A stretch of DNA of 64,000 bases from Neostapfia colusana (Eukaryota; Streptophyta; Magnoliopsida; Poales; Poaceae): NCBI GenBank assembly GCA_030760725.1, contig JASWHV010000018.1, positions 21,856,273 to 21,920,272 on the forward strand. Direction: 5' to 3'. The notes below the pieces were generated by a model that saw nothing but the letters and a program-made list of their open reading frames with translations, did no database searches and was not told the DNA's origin. The position numbers and the translations under genes were made by a program. Every line of letters starts with the position of its first letter. Positions within the stretch are counted from its first letter, which is position 1. Of this stretch, positions 1 through 10,464 are shown piece by piece.

Positions 1-441
1 TTTATAGCCGGGGGAGGGCGGTGGATCTGTTGTGATCGAGTTGGAGTCCTCTGAGACCAGAATTCGGGCGGCGGAACGGGTTTCCCGATCGGTTAAGATC
101 GCGCGCGCTCGGGGGGAGAAGTCCGGGGTCGCGGGGGCTCGGGTTAGGGATGACAGGCGGGTCCCACCCGTCGGTGAGAGGCAGCGCGGCGCGCGCGGGG
201 GCGGGCTGGCGCGGGGGGGGGGGGGGGGTGGGGAGGAAATTGGGCCGGCTGGCGGGTTTCGGCCCACTGGCCAGTTTTTTCCCGATTTCCTTTTTCTTTT
301 TTCCATTTCTTTTCTGTTTTGGGTATAATTTGAATTCCAGTTTGAATTTGAATTTTTGCAAAACATGCAACTCGTCCAAAAATTTTTAAATTCCCCTCTG
401 AACATGGTTTTGGGTTTTGAATCAAAAATTGGGGTGTTACA
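1..441 (-). mobile_element. Partial LTR of a TGTAACACC-type gypsy element (cut by window edge)
   Basis: The right end reads GGGGTGTTACA, the inverted form of the TGTAACACCCC start common to grass Tekay-like gypsy LTRs. The sequence to its right (442 onward) is Tat element E1 internal DNA and matches the inverted copies near 19080 and 60830. The boundary is therefore an insertion junction in E1. The expected 5-bp duplication partner (GTTGG, 442-446) lies left of the window. The stretch includes a 12-G run near 218 and an AT-rich tail. Short ORFs here look like chance. Whether it is a solo LTR or part of a full element cannot be seen. Confidence 0.65.
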
Positions 442-1353
442 GTTGGTCACCTCCAGGAAAGGCCTGCGTTGTGCATGGGGGGTCCAGGGTGCGTATCCCG
501 CTTAGCCGGCTCCGTGCCCAAAGCGTGCGCATCCTGCCCTCCGGAGGTACAGGGGAGTACAACCGCTTTGCCTGGTCATGAACCCAAAGCACATGCACTC
601 TGCTTCCCCGACGCACGGCCCGGTACTAGGGATCGGGCGGCCGTACCCGGACCTCGGAGGGAGCCGGAGCTCCGGCGCCTCGCGCACAGAATTGCCCAAG
701 CCCCGTATAACGGATCAGGATCGTAAGCCGAATAAGACTAGGAGACGGGAGGGGAGGATTCCCCGAGGAGAATTACGTTTCCTCTGCCTGTGTGCAGGAC
801 CTCCAGGTTACAGCAACGGGGATGCACGAAGCGGGGGGAAAGGAGCTACCAACTACTCCGGCATAGGACTGGAAGAACCGGGCCCCGCCCCTTCAGCAGC
901 GGCGAGGCCCAAAGGCCCCACGTGACTAGCGGGACCGGAGCTCCCGCCTCCCCTGAGGGGGGCTCCGGACTCGCCACGTGGCAGGCGGAAACCGGATCTC
1001 CCCCTCGGCGGAGCGGGGGGCTCCGAAAGCCCCACGTGTCCAGCAGAGCCATAGCTCCCGCCTCCTCAGGAGGGGCTCCGGACCCTCCACGTGGCCGGCA
1101 GATCTGGACCTCCCCATAGGGCGAGATCCGGAGACCCCCGGGGGCCCCTAATACAGTTAGGACCCGGGGAAGGTGTCTGTGCAGAGCTCCGAGATTGGTG
1201 AAGGCCTCTGAGTACCTTGCGGAGCTAAGGACTCAGTCAGGCAAAGCCAAGAAGGAGAGAAAAGGCATCACAGACACAAACATTCAAGAGAGTCTATTTA
1301 TGCGAGGCTCCATGATCTGGACTACAGACTCGATAAAAAGGAGGAAACAAGTC
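442..1353 (+). other. Post-integrase spacer of E1 with CACGTG repeats, no gene
   Basis: This 0.9-kb stretch is collinear with 55740-56420 of element D and, inverted, with 18100-19100 (E3) and 59950-60850 (E). It holds repeats of about 70-110 bp near 900-1110 built on CCCCACGTG and CCACGTGG cores. ORFs predicted on both strands change between copies, so I see no gene. It separates pol from the antisense gene. Confidence 0.7.
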
Positions 1354-3088
1354 CTAGGGTCCTCCCGGCTCACGCCGGAACCTAGCGGCTACAAGGGCGG
1401 CCACGTACTCGACTTCAGCCCTGGCAGCTTCCTCCCGCTCCGCGGCTGGGCCCTCTCTCACTGGCTCCAGGGAGAAAGAAGGGTCGCGGCTCTTGAAGCA
1501 TGCCAGCACATGTGAGGCGACCTCTAAGGCCAAGCCGTGTCCCTCGGCCTCAAGCTCGCTGGCGACCACCGAGTCTAGCCTGTCCAGCTTGGCGCTGATC
1601 GACTCCAGCGCGGGGATCACCTCCGCCACCTTCAACGCAGGAGCTGCTGCCCTCACCGGACTGAAGCCAAGAGGGATCAGGGCGGACCCCGCTCGATTAA
1701 CGAAGCTTGAGGCCGCATGCGCCTCGGAGGACCACAAGGCCGAGAGGTCCTCCACCTCGCGGCGGGCTGTCTGCAGGGCCTCTTGGTTTCTCTCGGAGAA
1801 TTCCTTCTCCTTGGCCGCCACGGAGCTTTCCCGAAGGTGGAGAGTCTTGGCGAGCCGCTCCAACTCAGAAGCCTTGAAGTCGGCGGCCAACTCCCGATCC
1901 AGGACCGCCCGGCGTTCATGGGAGACACGTTCCTCCCTCATGTCGAGGTCTGCCTTCTGAATCTCTAGCTCCTCGATCTGAGCTCGAAGGTCATCCTCGC
2001 CTGCCGCCAGCTGCGCAGCGACCCTCTCCGCCTCGGCTGCCGTGGAACGCTCCCGTTCCTCAACGACAAGTTTACGGCGCTCCAACAACAGTCGTATCTC
2101 CTCAGCGGCAGAGAGGCTCTCCTTGGCCCGGGCGTGTGCCTCCAGGGCCTCCCTGTTGATCCGCTGCGACTCGGCGTCCATGCGGTCGACAGACCGCTTC
2201 AGCCGGTCGAGGAGCACTTCCCTGAAGTCAAGCAACTCCTGCCTGGAGTCGAGCTTGCTCTTGACCTTCGCGGTCCGCTCCCGCAAAAGGTTCCCCCAGG
2301 TGAGGAGGCGATCCCGCAAAAGGTTCCCCTAGTGCGGCCAAGACCTGCTGGACGCTCGTTTCGGCAAGCGCGAAGGCATCCGCCAATGGCAATGGAGCAG
2401 CAGAGGCCGGGGCAACTCCCCCGACCTCCTCCATCACCTCGTCCTCAAGAGGAGTCGATGCACCAGCGACCGAGACGAGACGCCGGTCAGGAGAAGCTGG
2501 CACCGGGGCTCCGGCAGCCGGACCTGCCGGACTCTCACTAGCTTCTGGCTTCTTGACCTGTGGAGAGGGACGAGCCGGGGAAGGCGGCGCCGGAATAAAG
2601 GCCGGGCCGCCTAGTGCAGGGTCAACCTGCGCTGGCCTGGGGGCCGCGACGGCTGTCTCGGCAGGAAGAGATGACGCCACCGCGGAGTCCGGGCACACCG
2701 GAACAGAAGAAGCTCGCGCTGGCTTGGGGGCCGCGGCAGCTGTCCCGGTTTCCGAGCGTAACGGCGCAGACTCCCCGCCAGTCGAGGATGGCCGGGAAGC
2801 GCGAACACTCTAGCGGGCTCTGAACCCCGACTTCCAAGCCGGGGTAGGACTCCCAGAGCCCGCCGCCGTCACTGACGGCCGCTCCGCAGTCGCTTGAACT
2901 AGCGGAACAGGGGACGCCCCAGAAGCTCCCCTCAACGCATCAGCCCGGGGCCTCTTTGAGTCGCCACCGGAAGGAGTGCCATCTCCAGAAACAGGAGATG
3001 CAGGCACCCCAGGTTCCTGACCTGGCACAGACACTGCCACTGGAGGAGATCGAGCGCGCTTCTTCTCTGGTGGCAGGTTGGAGGCCAT
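1354..3088 (-). pseudogene. Antisense coiled-coil ORF (aORF) of E1, broken
   Basis: This gene runs opposite to its host element and has a start equivalent to the intact copy at 58172-59923 (Met, Ala, Ser, Asn, then a Lys/Arg-rich KKRAR stretch). Two lesions are visible. A TAG at 2810-2812 replaces the Trp codon seen in the E copy. Around 2280-2330 a 33-bp duplication, with loss of the stretch that links to the coiled coil, shifts the frame, so the N-terminal part (3088 to about 2330) and the C-terminal part (2319-1354, 321 residues) are out of register. The C-terminal half keeps the long heptad-rich Glu/Arg/Ala region and the conserved tail ending in PGGP. Function is unknown. The family belongs to the extra antisense ORFs of Tat elements. 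Confidence 0.75.
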
Positions 3089-3566
3089 GACGAGGGAGGA
3101 CTCAAAGGCAAGAAGACAAAGGCACAAGAGTCCAAGAAAAAGCGCTGGAAAGTGCGAAGGGAAGCCACAATGTGGGTAAGATCCCCTCTAAAAACTTCCC
3201 GGGTGCAATTCCAGGCGATTCGAAACTCTTCGAATACGCCGCATCGGCTCCAAGACCGAGCACCGATGACAGGTGGACCCAAGCCGCCCAACTGAAGCGT
3301 TGGGTCAAGGAGTCAGTCTCCTAAGAAGACAAGCCGCCAAGGCACTCCGGCGGTTCCCGAAGAAAGCGCCGCAACGTGCAGAAGTGGCAGTCTTGGGAAC
3401 CGCCGCAGTAAAAGCAACCATCAAGTGGGCGTACGCTCCCACGATCCTGCGACTGTTCGTGCTTCGGCAGCGGTCAATGCGGGACTTCGAAAAAGTGCGC
3501 GGATCAGAGGAGACGGAGGTCCCACCTCGGGCTCGCTATCTCCCCCAAGATGGGCCCGGGGGCCAC

Positions 3567-4578
3567 TGTCGGTACCCGCGATATGGGGTACCCCCGCGCA
3601 CAGGGGAAAATGCCTAAGGAACTCGCCCTTCTCTGCAGGGAGAGCTTCGAAGGCGCCACGCGTCCGGCGGGGCCGGACCTCCCTCTCCTCAGAGGAGAGC
3701 TCCGGGCTCGCCACGTGGCCTGCAGAAGCCGGACCTCCCCCTCCGCGGGAGAGAGGTCCGAAGGTGCCACGTGTCCAGCGGGGCCGGACCTCCCTCTCCT
3801 CATAGAGGAGCTCCGGACTCGCCACGTGGCCAACAGAAGCCGGACTCTTCTCTGAGGAGGGCTCTAGGCCCGCCACGTGCGCCGCCTGCCCCCGAGCGGT
3901 AGGCAGTGGGCGTAAAGTCGCCCCATACCTTGCCCGTACAAGGTATTCAAGGCCCGCGCCTTCCCAAGACGCTGATACGCAGAGCACGCCTCTGTCAGGT
4001 GCCGTTGCGCCCAGTCGCGTCACAGACTGGCGCGCAGTGTCAGAGCCTGCCAGCCAATAAACGTAGCGACAAGACATCCCATGCCGCCCCCGCCGTCATC
4101 AACCACTATGACTAGCATGCGGCATGGGCAGGACTGCAAGACAAAAACTCAGAAGCCTTCGCCAGAGACAACTACCGACATAAATGCAGATACGGTAGAT
4201 AACAGTCAATCTCCCCGGGACCACCTGTCGGGTCCTAGGCTCCCCTTGTAAGCCACCCGAGTCTTGGACTATAAAAGGCTCGGGTAGGCAACGTTAGCAA
4301 GGGTTCGCACTCCCGCAACTCATACGCTAGACTTCACTCATCCCCTAGCTCAGGACTCCGGTTCTGAGCAACAAGCAATACAGCGAGCTCCATAGCTCGC
4401 CGTGGACGTAGGGTTTTACGCTCCGGCGGCCTGAACCACGTAAAACTCGCCGTGTAAAGCTCTTCCTTACTCATCCATACTCTCAAGCTCTCCGCAAGTG
4501 ACTAGCCCCACCGAAAAAAGAACCTCCGCGGGCTGCCCAGTGCAGGCCCGGGGGAAGTGTCGACCGAACACTTCGACA
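3567..4578 (+). repeat. 3' LTR of E1 (Tat family, 1012 bp)
   Basis: Starts TGTCGGTACC and ends CACTTCGACA, giving a TGTCG/CGACA inverted terminus. A purine-rich GGGCCCGGGGGCCAC precedes it. U3 carries CACGTGG repeats (about 3650-3890). TATAAAAG at 4270-4277 is a likely core promoter, and the end carries the family's 7-bp stem hairpin. It is collinear with 51570-52645 and, inverted, with the LTRs at 5695, 11646, 43170 and 56582. Confidence 0.9.
4270..4277 (+). promoter_or_regulatory. TATA box of the Tat LTR (E1)
   Basis: TATAAAAG follows a C/T-rich stretch about 300 bp from the LTR end. The same sequence lies at the same place in the D LTR (52337-52344) and, inverted, in the E LTR (56911-56918). 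Position and conservation suggest it sets the U3/R boundary just downstream. Activity is inferred. Confidence 0.6.
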
Positions 4579-5375
4579 ATGAGAATTCGTTCTGGGCTCT
4601 TTTCAGGAACTTCTTGAGGATTCCCTGAGTTTATGATTTATCATACAAGAAAAATACCCAGGTAAATATTGAAAAATCATCAACAATTACTAAACCGTAT
4701 TTATTACCGCCGATACTTATGTAAGCAATTGGACCAAATAGATCCATATGAAGAAGTTCCAGTGGTCTTGTAGTGGTCATTATGTTCTTGCCGGGGTGTG
4801 GTGCTCCGACTTGTTTCCCCGCCTAGCAAGCGCTGCACGGCCTGTCTTTCTCAAAAACCACATCCTTTAGACCTCGGATGTGACCACCTTTTAGAAGTTT
4901 CTGCAGATTTCTCATCCCAACATGGGCTAGCCGTGTATGCCACAACCATCCCATGTTGGTTTTAGCAACCAAGCAAGTGTTGAGTTCGGCTTTATCTTTG
5001 TTGAAATCAACAAGATAAAGCTTTCCCTTCAACATTCCCTTGAATGCAATCGAGCCATCGCTTCTTCGAAAAACGGTCACACCCTCATTAGTGAATAAAC
5101 AATTATAACCTTTGTCGCATAGTTGTGATATTGACAAAAGGTTATAATCTAGGGATTCTACATGTAAAACATTAGATAAAGTGTGTTGAGGAGATATTTC
5201 AATGTTACCGCTACCAAGGACCTTTCCTTGGTTGTTGTCTCCAAAGTATATGCCTTCACTTGGATCCTCGTTGTACTCGTACTCCACAAACATATCTCTC
5301 TCTCCGGTCATGTGGTTTGTGCATCCGCTATCTAGCACCCACTTAGATCCACCGGAGGAGTAAGCCTGCAAAACA
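4579..5375 (-). pseudogene. Copia protease and integrase N-terminal region, broken
   Basis: Reading leftward, the frame from about 5371 encodes the protease active-site region (LDSGCTNHMTG), then the GAG-pre-integrase domain with the His-His...Cys-Cys zinc site ending in CSAC. A TAG at 4823-4825 then stands where the family has Gln (CSACQAGKQVG). Beyond it the frame continues into the integrase core (LHMDLFGP) to 4579, where element E1 cuts it off. A further TAA occurs near 4627. It is offset in frame from the gag C-terminal segment that ends with TAA at 5379. Confidence 0.8.
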
Positions 5376-5378
5376 GAA

Positions 5379-5694
5379 TTATTCCTTGGTTTTAGGTACC
5401 CAAGCTTGCTTGGGTCCTCTCAGGTTAGTCACAAGAGTCTTGGGCACCCACACACAAGTTTTCGAGTTCCTGTGGCATGGCCCTGTGTATTTAGCAATAA
5501 CTTTTCCATATTTATTTTTCATAAGAACATAGGAAACATCAAATGTACGAAACAATATTTGTAAATTAGATTCATGTGATTTTTCCTTAACAAAGGTAAT
5601 TCTTTTCTTTTCATGATTAAGAGTGGATATGTGTTTGTTCCTGTCAAACCCAAGACCACCTTTGACGTTGGGAGGTCTAGTGACCATATATGCG
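5379..5694 (-). pseudogene. Copia gag C-terminal segment, left of solo LTR
   Basis: This minus frame (VTRPPNVKGG ... CVWVPKTLVTNLRGPK) is the linker between gag and protease typical of SIRE-type elements and stops at 5379. It was continuous with the frame at 6783-7490 before the Tat LTR inserted: removing 1083 bp plus one 5-bp duplication rejoins the codons without a shift. It carries no catalytic residues. Confidence 0.7.
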
Positions 5695-6777
5695 TGTCGA
5701 AGTGTGTGGTCGACACTTCCCTCGGACCTCCTCTGGGCAGCCCGCGGAGGTTCTTTTTCGGAGGGGCTAGTCGCTTGCGGAGAGCTTAAGCGTAAGGGAC
5801 GAGTGAGGGAGGAGATTGACACGGCGAGTTTTACGTGGTTCGGGCCGCCGGAGTGTAAAACCTTACGTCCACGGTGAGTAGAGGTGCTCGCTGTATTGCT
5901 TGTTGCTCAGAACCGGAGTCTTGAGCTTGAGGATGAGTTATGCCTAGGGTGTGAGTTGCTGGAGTGCGAACCCTTGCTAACGTCACCTACCCAAGCCTTT
6001 TATAGTCCAAGGCTCGTGTGGCTTACAAGGGGGGCCCGAGACCCGACAGGTGGTCCCGGGGAGATTGCCTGCCGACTATCGTATCCACAGTATGTCGGTA
6101 GTTGTCTCTGGTGAAGGCTTCTGAGTCTTCGTCTCGCCGCCTTGCCCATGCCGCATGCTAGTCGTAGTGGTTGATGACGGCGGGAGCAGCAGGGGATGTC
6201 TTGTCGTTGTGTTTATTGGCTGGCAGGTTCTGACACCGCGATCGAGTCTGTGATGCGACTGGGCGCAACGACACATGACAGAGGCGTGCTCCGCGTCTCC
6301 GCGTCTTGGGAAGGCGCGGGCCTTGAATACCTTGTACGGGAAAGGTATGGCACGTCTTTACGCCCGCTGCCTACCGCTCGGGAGCAGGCATCGCCGTTCT
6401 GCTGGACACGTGGTGGGCCCAGAGCCCTCCTCTGAGGAGAGGGTGGTCCGGCCCCGCAGGACACGTGGAGCCTTCGGACCTCTCTCCGCGGAGGGGTGAG
6501 GTCCGGCTTCTGTCGGCCACGTGGCGGGCCCGGAGTTCTCCTCTGAGGAGGGGGAGGTCCGGCCCCGCGGGACACGCGGCGCCTTCAGAGCCCTCCCCAC
6601 GGAGGGGAGGTCTGGCTGCTGTTGGCCACGTGGTGGGCCCGGAGCTCTCCTCTGAGGAGAGGGAGGTCCGGCCCCGTTGGACGCGTGGCGCCTTCGGAGA
6701 TCTCCCTGCGGAGAAGGGCGACATCCTTAGGCATTTTCCCCTGTGCTCAGGGGTACCCCATATCGCGGGTACCGACA
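5695..6777 (-). mobile_element. Solo LTR of the Tat family inside copia gag
   Basis: A complete 1083-bp Tat LTR in minus orientation (left end TGTCGAAG, right end TACCGACA) flanked by perfect 5-bp duplications ATGCG at 5690-5694 and 6778-6782. No internal sequence remains. This is the product expected from unequal recombination between the two LTRs of a formerly full element. U3 CACGTG repeats lie at about 6395-6690 and the TATA box is inverted near 5998-6005. Confidence 0.95.
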
Positions 6778-6782
6778 ATGCG

Positions 6783-7500
6783 CTACGTGCATATTTGATC
6801 TTCTCCTTATCAAAGATGCCGATTTGGGAAGGATGCACATCATGAGAAGTTGAAGTATTAGAAATGATATTTTTCTTACTAGAGCATGTGCAGGTTCCAA
6901 TTGTTGTCGAACTCATATCTTTGGAGGAAGAGCTCTTGGAGGAAGATGAGTCACTTTGCTTTAGCGACTCAACTTGCACCTCTAGGATCTTGTTAACTCT
7001 TGACAAGTTAGCAAGCTCGTCCTTGATTGCAATATGTGAGTCCTCTAGCTTTGAGTAAGTCTCCTTACTCAAGGCTAGCTCAACCTCAAGTGACTTGTTC
7101 TTCTCTCTTTCAAGCTCAAGAAGTTTTTCAACCTCTTGATATCTCTTCCTTTCACGGATGAGCATATCTTCTTGTCGGTTGACAAGTTCCTCCTTTTCAA
7201 AAATTTCGTTCGACAACATTTCCATTTTCTTTAAAGTAATTTTACTTAATCCTCTAAACATTTCTTCATTATCACTAGAGCTATCAAAGTCATCAATAGA
7301 GGTATTTAACGCAGGAGAAGTAAGTCGAACCTTTTTCTTGCCTTCTTTAGCCATAAGGCAAGTATGGTTGTTCATATCCCATCCTCCCATGTTTGGGAAG
7401 AGTGTATCCCTCATGGTGGGTTTCTTAACGGCAATGGTGGCCATCTCCTCTTCTTCATCGGAGGAGGACTCATCGTTTGTCCCACTCCTTGCCAATGTGA
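6783..7500 (-). pseudogene. Copia gag, C-terminal coiled-coil part
   Basis: The minus frame contains an acidic Ser-rich stretch (DESSSDEEEE), a conserved CLMAK motif, a heptad-rich region (about 7240-6970) and a Ser-rich tail. It is in a different frame from the gag N-terminal part, and the shift falls near 7480-7500 after AHIGKEW. The right end joins the Tat solo LTR through the ATGCG duplication. Confidence 0.72.
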
Positions 7501-8735
7501 GCCTGATGAGCTTGTCTCCTTTTTGTAAAATTTTTCTTCTCATGTGCTTTTGTTTCCTTCTTCTTCTTGTTTTCTTCATAAGTACAGTCCACCATAAAGT
7601 GACCGTACTCTCCACAATTATAACAAGTACGTCGAGCCTTGGATTTTCCTTTATCCTTGCTTTTCCCTTCATTTGAGTTGTTGCCATGTCTTCTCCTCAT
7701 CATGCGCTTGAACTTTTTGATAAAGAGTACCATTTCCTCATCATCTAGGTCAGTACTCACATCGCTTGTATCTCCATCATCTTGGTCTTCACGGGTTTCT
7801 TTGAGTTTGGGTCTGCACGTTGCTTTGAGAGCAACTTCTTTCTTTTTGGAAGAGGTGAGCTCGGCTAAGTCTTTGACGTATTGAGCCTCCTTCTCCATCA
7901 TTTCATGATTTATGATCTTCCCCAATAACTCATCGGGAGTCATTTTGTGAAACCCGGGGCTTTCTCTAATCATTGAGCAAAGTGTGACGTTTCTTGGCAT
8001 GAAGGCTCTTATCATCCTTTTGACCACCTCGTGATCAGTCCATTTCTTACTTCCATAGGCACGGATTTTGTTGATGAGTGCCTTCATCCGGTTGTACATG
8101 TCTTGAGGTGATTCGCCTTCTTCAATAGCAAATCTCCCCAACTCTCCTTCAAGCATCTCAATTTTGGCTTCACGTACAGACCTATTTCCTTCATGAGCTG
8201 TTTTGAGTGTATCCCAGATTTCTTTTGCACTCTCTAGTCCATCGATCTTGGTGAATTCTTCTCCGCTCAGTGACGATGTGATTACTGCAACGGCTTGTGC
8301 ATTTATGTGAATCTCTTGTTCTTGTTCCGGAGTGAGTTCTTCATCCGTGTCTGGGATATCTATTCCTGTGTAGACAATATGCCAAAGGCTGGGATTCAAG
8401 GATATTAGATGCATTTTCATGTTGTACTTCCACATGGTATAGTCACTTCCATCAAACTGCGGGGGCCTTCCCATAGGAATGGAGAGATAATGATTATTTG
8501 AATTGAGACGGTTGTAGTTGTAAGGATATCGGGAGTAGTCGTGATGACCACTCCCCATCGTCTTTTCTTCCTCTTTTCCCTTTTGTGCCATTAATTTCTT
8601 TCTCAGTAGTGCCTTTAGCTGTCTCACTTCTTCATCGTCATGTGGACTTTCTTTCAGCACATCGAAGGCTTTGGCTTCTTGCTCCTCATCGTTGTTGTTC
8701 GTCTTCAGGATATCGTTGTTCTTCTCAGAGGCCAT
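7470..8735 (-). pseudogene. Copia gag, N-terminal part with UBN2 domain and CCHC knuckle
   Basis: Starts at Met 8735 (MASEKNND) and reads 421 residues. A polar N-terminus is followed by a gag UBN2-type capsid region (FDGSDYTMWKYNMKMHL through EAKIEMLEGELGRF and the ELLGKIINHE segment), then a CX2CX4HX4C zinc knuckle (CYNCGEYGHFMVDC). It stops just after a 1-nt frameshift. In the family, gag packages the element RNA. The start is supported by its position about 40 bp downstream of the primer site. It is the best-preserved copia segment here. Confidence 0.85.
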
Positions 8736-8775
8736 TGATCTCTCCGAGATGTGAGTCTCGTTGATGGAGAACTTG

Positions 8776-8787
8776 GCTCTGATACCA
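8776..8787 (-). other. Copia primer-binding site (initiator tRNA-Met)
   Basis: On the minus strand this reads TGGTATCAGAGC, the complement of the 3' end of plant initiator tRNA-Met. It is the standard reverse-transcription start site for copia elements, 2 nt inside the 5' LTR, and it fixes element orientation and the LTR boundary. Confidence 0.92.
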
Positions 8788-8789
8788 AT

Positions 8790-10142
8790 TGAATGTGGCC
8801 TAGAGAGGGGGTGAATAGGCCTTATAGAGTTTCCTGCACACTTAAAGTAGTTGTCAAAAACTTGATTGACCGGACTAGTCCGGTTGTCTGAGCGGACTAG
8901 TCCGGTGTGGCTGAAGTGTGTAGATTGTATAAGTGTTGTGCTGAAGAATTAACTTGTTTAGCAGCGGAAATAAGAACAACAATTATTCTATTTTGATTTT
9001 ATAATGTGAGGTGTGATTATGCCCGTGAATGAGACTTAGCAACTCAAATTATGAAGTTTAGCAACTAGATGTTATAATCAACAAAACAAGGAGGCATGCG
9101 AGACACAAATTTTACCGAGGTTCAATCTCACCAAGAGATCTACGTCCTCATTGAGGAAGCTCACACAGAGCCGGGTCTCTAACCCTTTCCCTCTTCAAGT
9201 CACCACACAAGGCCGACTTGACTCCACTAGCACGGGTAATCATCGAGTTTGTGGGGCAACCTCACACGTTGAGGGCTCCCACAAGAATTACAATGGGAAA
9301 GCGATCAAATACACTCAAAAAGATTACAATGCAGAATATGAGTGTAGAGAGATCAAACCCCAAGAGCTCACAACGAAGGAACGACGATCTCCCAATCCCA
9401 AATCCAAGTGTTTGATTGATTTTCACCTTTTTGCACTTTAGATGTGTGGGGAGATGTGTTTTTTGGGCTCTTGGGACAGGTGGCGGCGCTAGGGTTTGAG
9501 TTTTTAGTAGTATGAGTCGTGTTCCCCTGTTGGAAGGCCATGTATCACCCATTTATATGGTTTCCAAAAAGGTTATCGTTGTAAAACCTAATACCGGACT
9601 AGTCCGGTATATGATCGGACTTGTCCGGTCTACTTCCAGTGGGTTAACCGGACTAGTCCGGTCTAAAACCGGGCTTGTCCGGTGCTATGTGAAGTGGGGT
9701 TCCAGAAAGTTTAGCGGACTAGTCCTGTCGCATGGATGGACTAGTCCGCAGTCCTCTAAAGAGGACAACAGAGACATGAGCTGACTAGTCCGGTCTAAAA
9801 CCGGACTTGTCCGGTTGCATTCCAGTAAGCTGACCGGACTAGTCCGGTCCATGAACGGACTAGTCTGGTGTCCAGTGGATTTTAGTTGATTATTAACCCC
9901 TTACCCTTACAAAAATCATGAGCTCTTGGGATGTGTCTCTCACACACACCCTATACATTTACATCTAATTTGCTCTTCTAAATTCCACTAAAGTCTTCCT
10001 TTTCGGGCAACACTTTATTTTTCACCTTTTTGTGTGCACTGAGCTAGTTCACTTTGTTTGTCCTGCAATCATTTCATTAGGATCTCATATGCTTGTCATC
10101 AATTCTCCAAAACCCACAAGGGATACCCTAGATGCACTTTCA
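8790..10142 (-). repeat. 5' LTR of the copia element (1353 bp)
   Basis: The left end is TGAATGTGGCC and the right end CACTTTCA, so in element orientation it starts TGAAAGTGCATC and ends ATTCA, typical of SIRE/Maximus LTRs. The stretch has no ORF I believe. It holds two clusters of the palindrome CCGGACTAGTCCGG (8869-8906 and 9593-9868), most dense at the far cluster. The 3' LTR is not in the window. Confidence 0.9.
9593..9868. repeat. Cluster of CCGGACTAGTCCGG-like palindromes
   Basis: About ten copies of a 12-14 bp palindrome (perfect or with one or two changes such as CTTGTCCGG) lie in 276 bp, mostly as pairs with starts about 22 bp apart. Two further copies are at 8869-8884 and 8893-8906 near the other end of the same LTR. 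Each could form a short hairpin or bind a dimeric protein. The function is unknown. Confidence 0.85.
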
Positions 10143-10464
10143 GTAAGCCAAGTTGTTTGTCCACTAGGTGGGTTGGGTTGGTCCAACCATGGTTTCGAAA
10201 CGGGCTCAAGGACTCCCTGTGTTGGGTCGGTCTGGGTAATTCCAATGGTTGTCAAATGGGTTGATTCCTTTAGAGCAGAAAATGTGGATACTATTAGATA
10301 AGAGAAAACCAAATCGGATCAAACACTTCTAAAGAAAAAATGGGGCCAGGGACGATGTTGATGAGAATACCAACCTGCCTTCAGATCTGGAGCCCCTTGA
10401 GCCTAGCCGCAGTCTTGTCCATGCTCATTGGCGCTCCGCTGTTGTGCACTCCTTCCATCATCCT
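10143..10464. other. Unassigned 322 bp between copia and Tat element C1
   Basis: This lies between the outer end of the copia 5' LTR and the left end of the C1 LTR. It has no ORF with recognisable content and no match that I see elsewhere in the window. It may be pre-insertion host DNA or part of an older element. The copia target duplication would start it (GTAAG, 10143-10147) and the C1 duplication would end it (ATCCT, 10460-10464). Neither partner is in the window. Confidence 0.5.

Larger units (their letters stand above)
442..4578 (+). mobile_element. Tat-lineage gypsy element E1, 3' portion only
   Basis: This is the 3' part of a plus-oriented Tat element: post-integrase spacer (442-1353), antisense coiled-coil gene (1354-3088, minus), polypurine region (about 3550-3566) and 3' LTR (3567-4578). 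Its 5' part was displaced left by the LTR inserted at 441. It sits in the integrase region of the copia element that resumes at 4579. The expected target duplication is ATGAG (4579-4583), whose partner lies outside the window. An extra ORF in antisense orientation next to the 3' LTR is a documented arrangement in plant Tat elements such as Grande. Confidence 0.85.
4579..10142 (-). mobile_element. SIRE/Maximus-type Ty1/copia element, 5' part
   Basis: Minus-oriented element. From right to left it holds the 5' LTR (8790-10142), a tRNA-Met primer site (8776-8787), gag with a CCHC knuckle, protease and the start of integrase, where element E1 interrupts it at 4579. The rest of integrase, RT and RNase H must lie left of the window. 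LTR ends TGAAAGTG...ATTCA and the order gag-PR-INT identify copia. A Tat solo LTR (5695-6777) sits inside gag. At least two frameshifts and one TAG make it non-coding today. Confidence 0.88.

Noticed and set aside
6371..7687. 438-codon minus ORF as one gene
   Set aside because: It is a chimera of the shifted copia gag frame with Tat solo-LTR sequence across 6777. The two parts are separate features.
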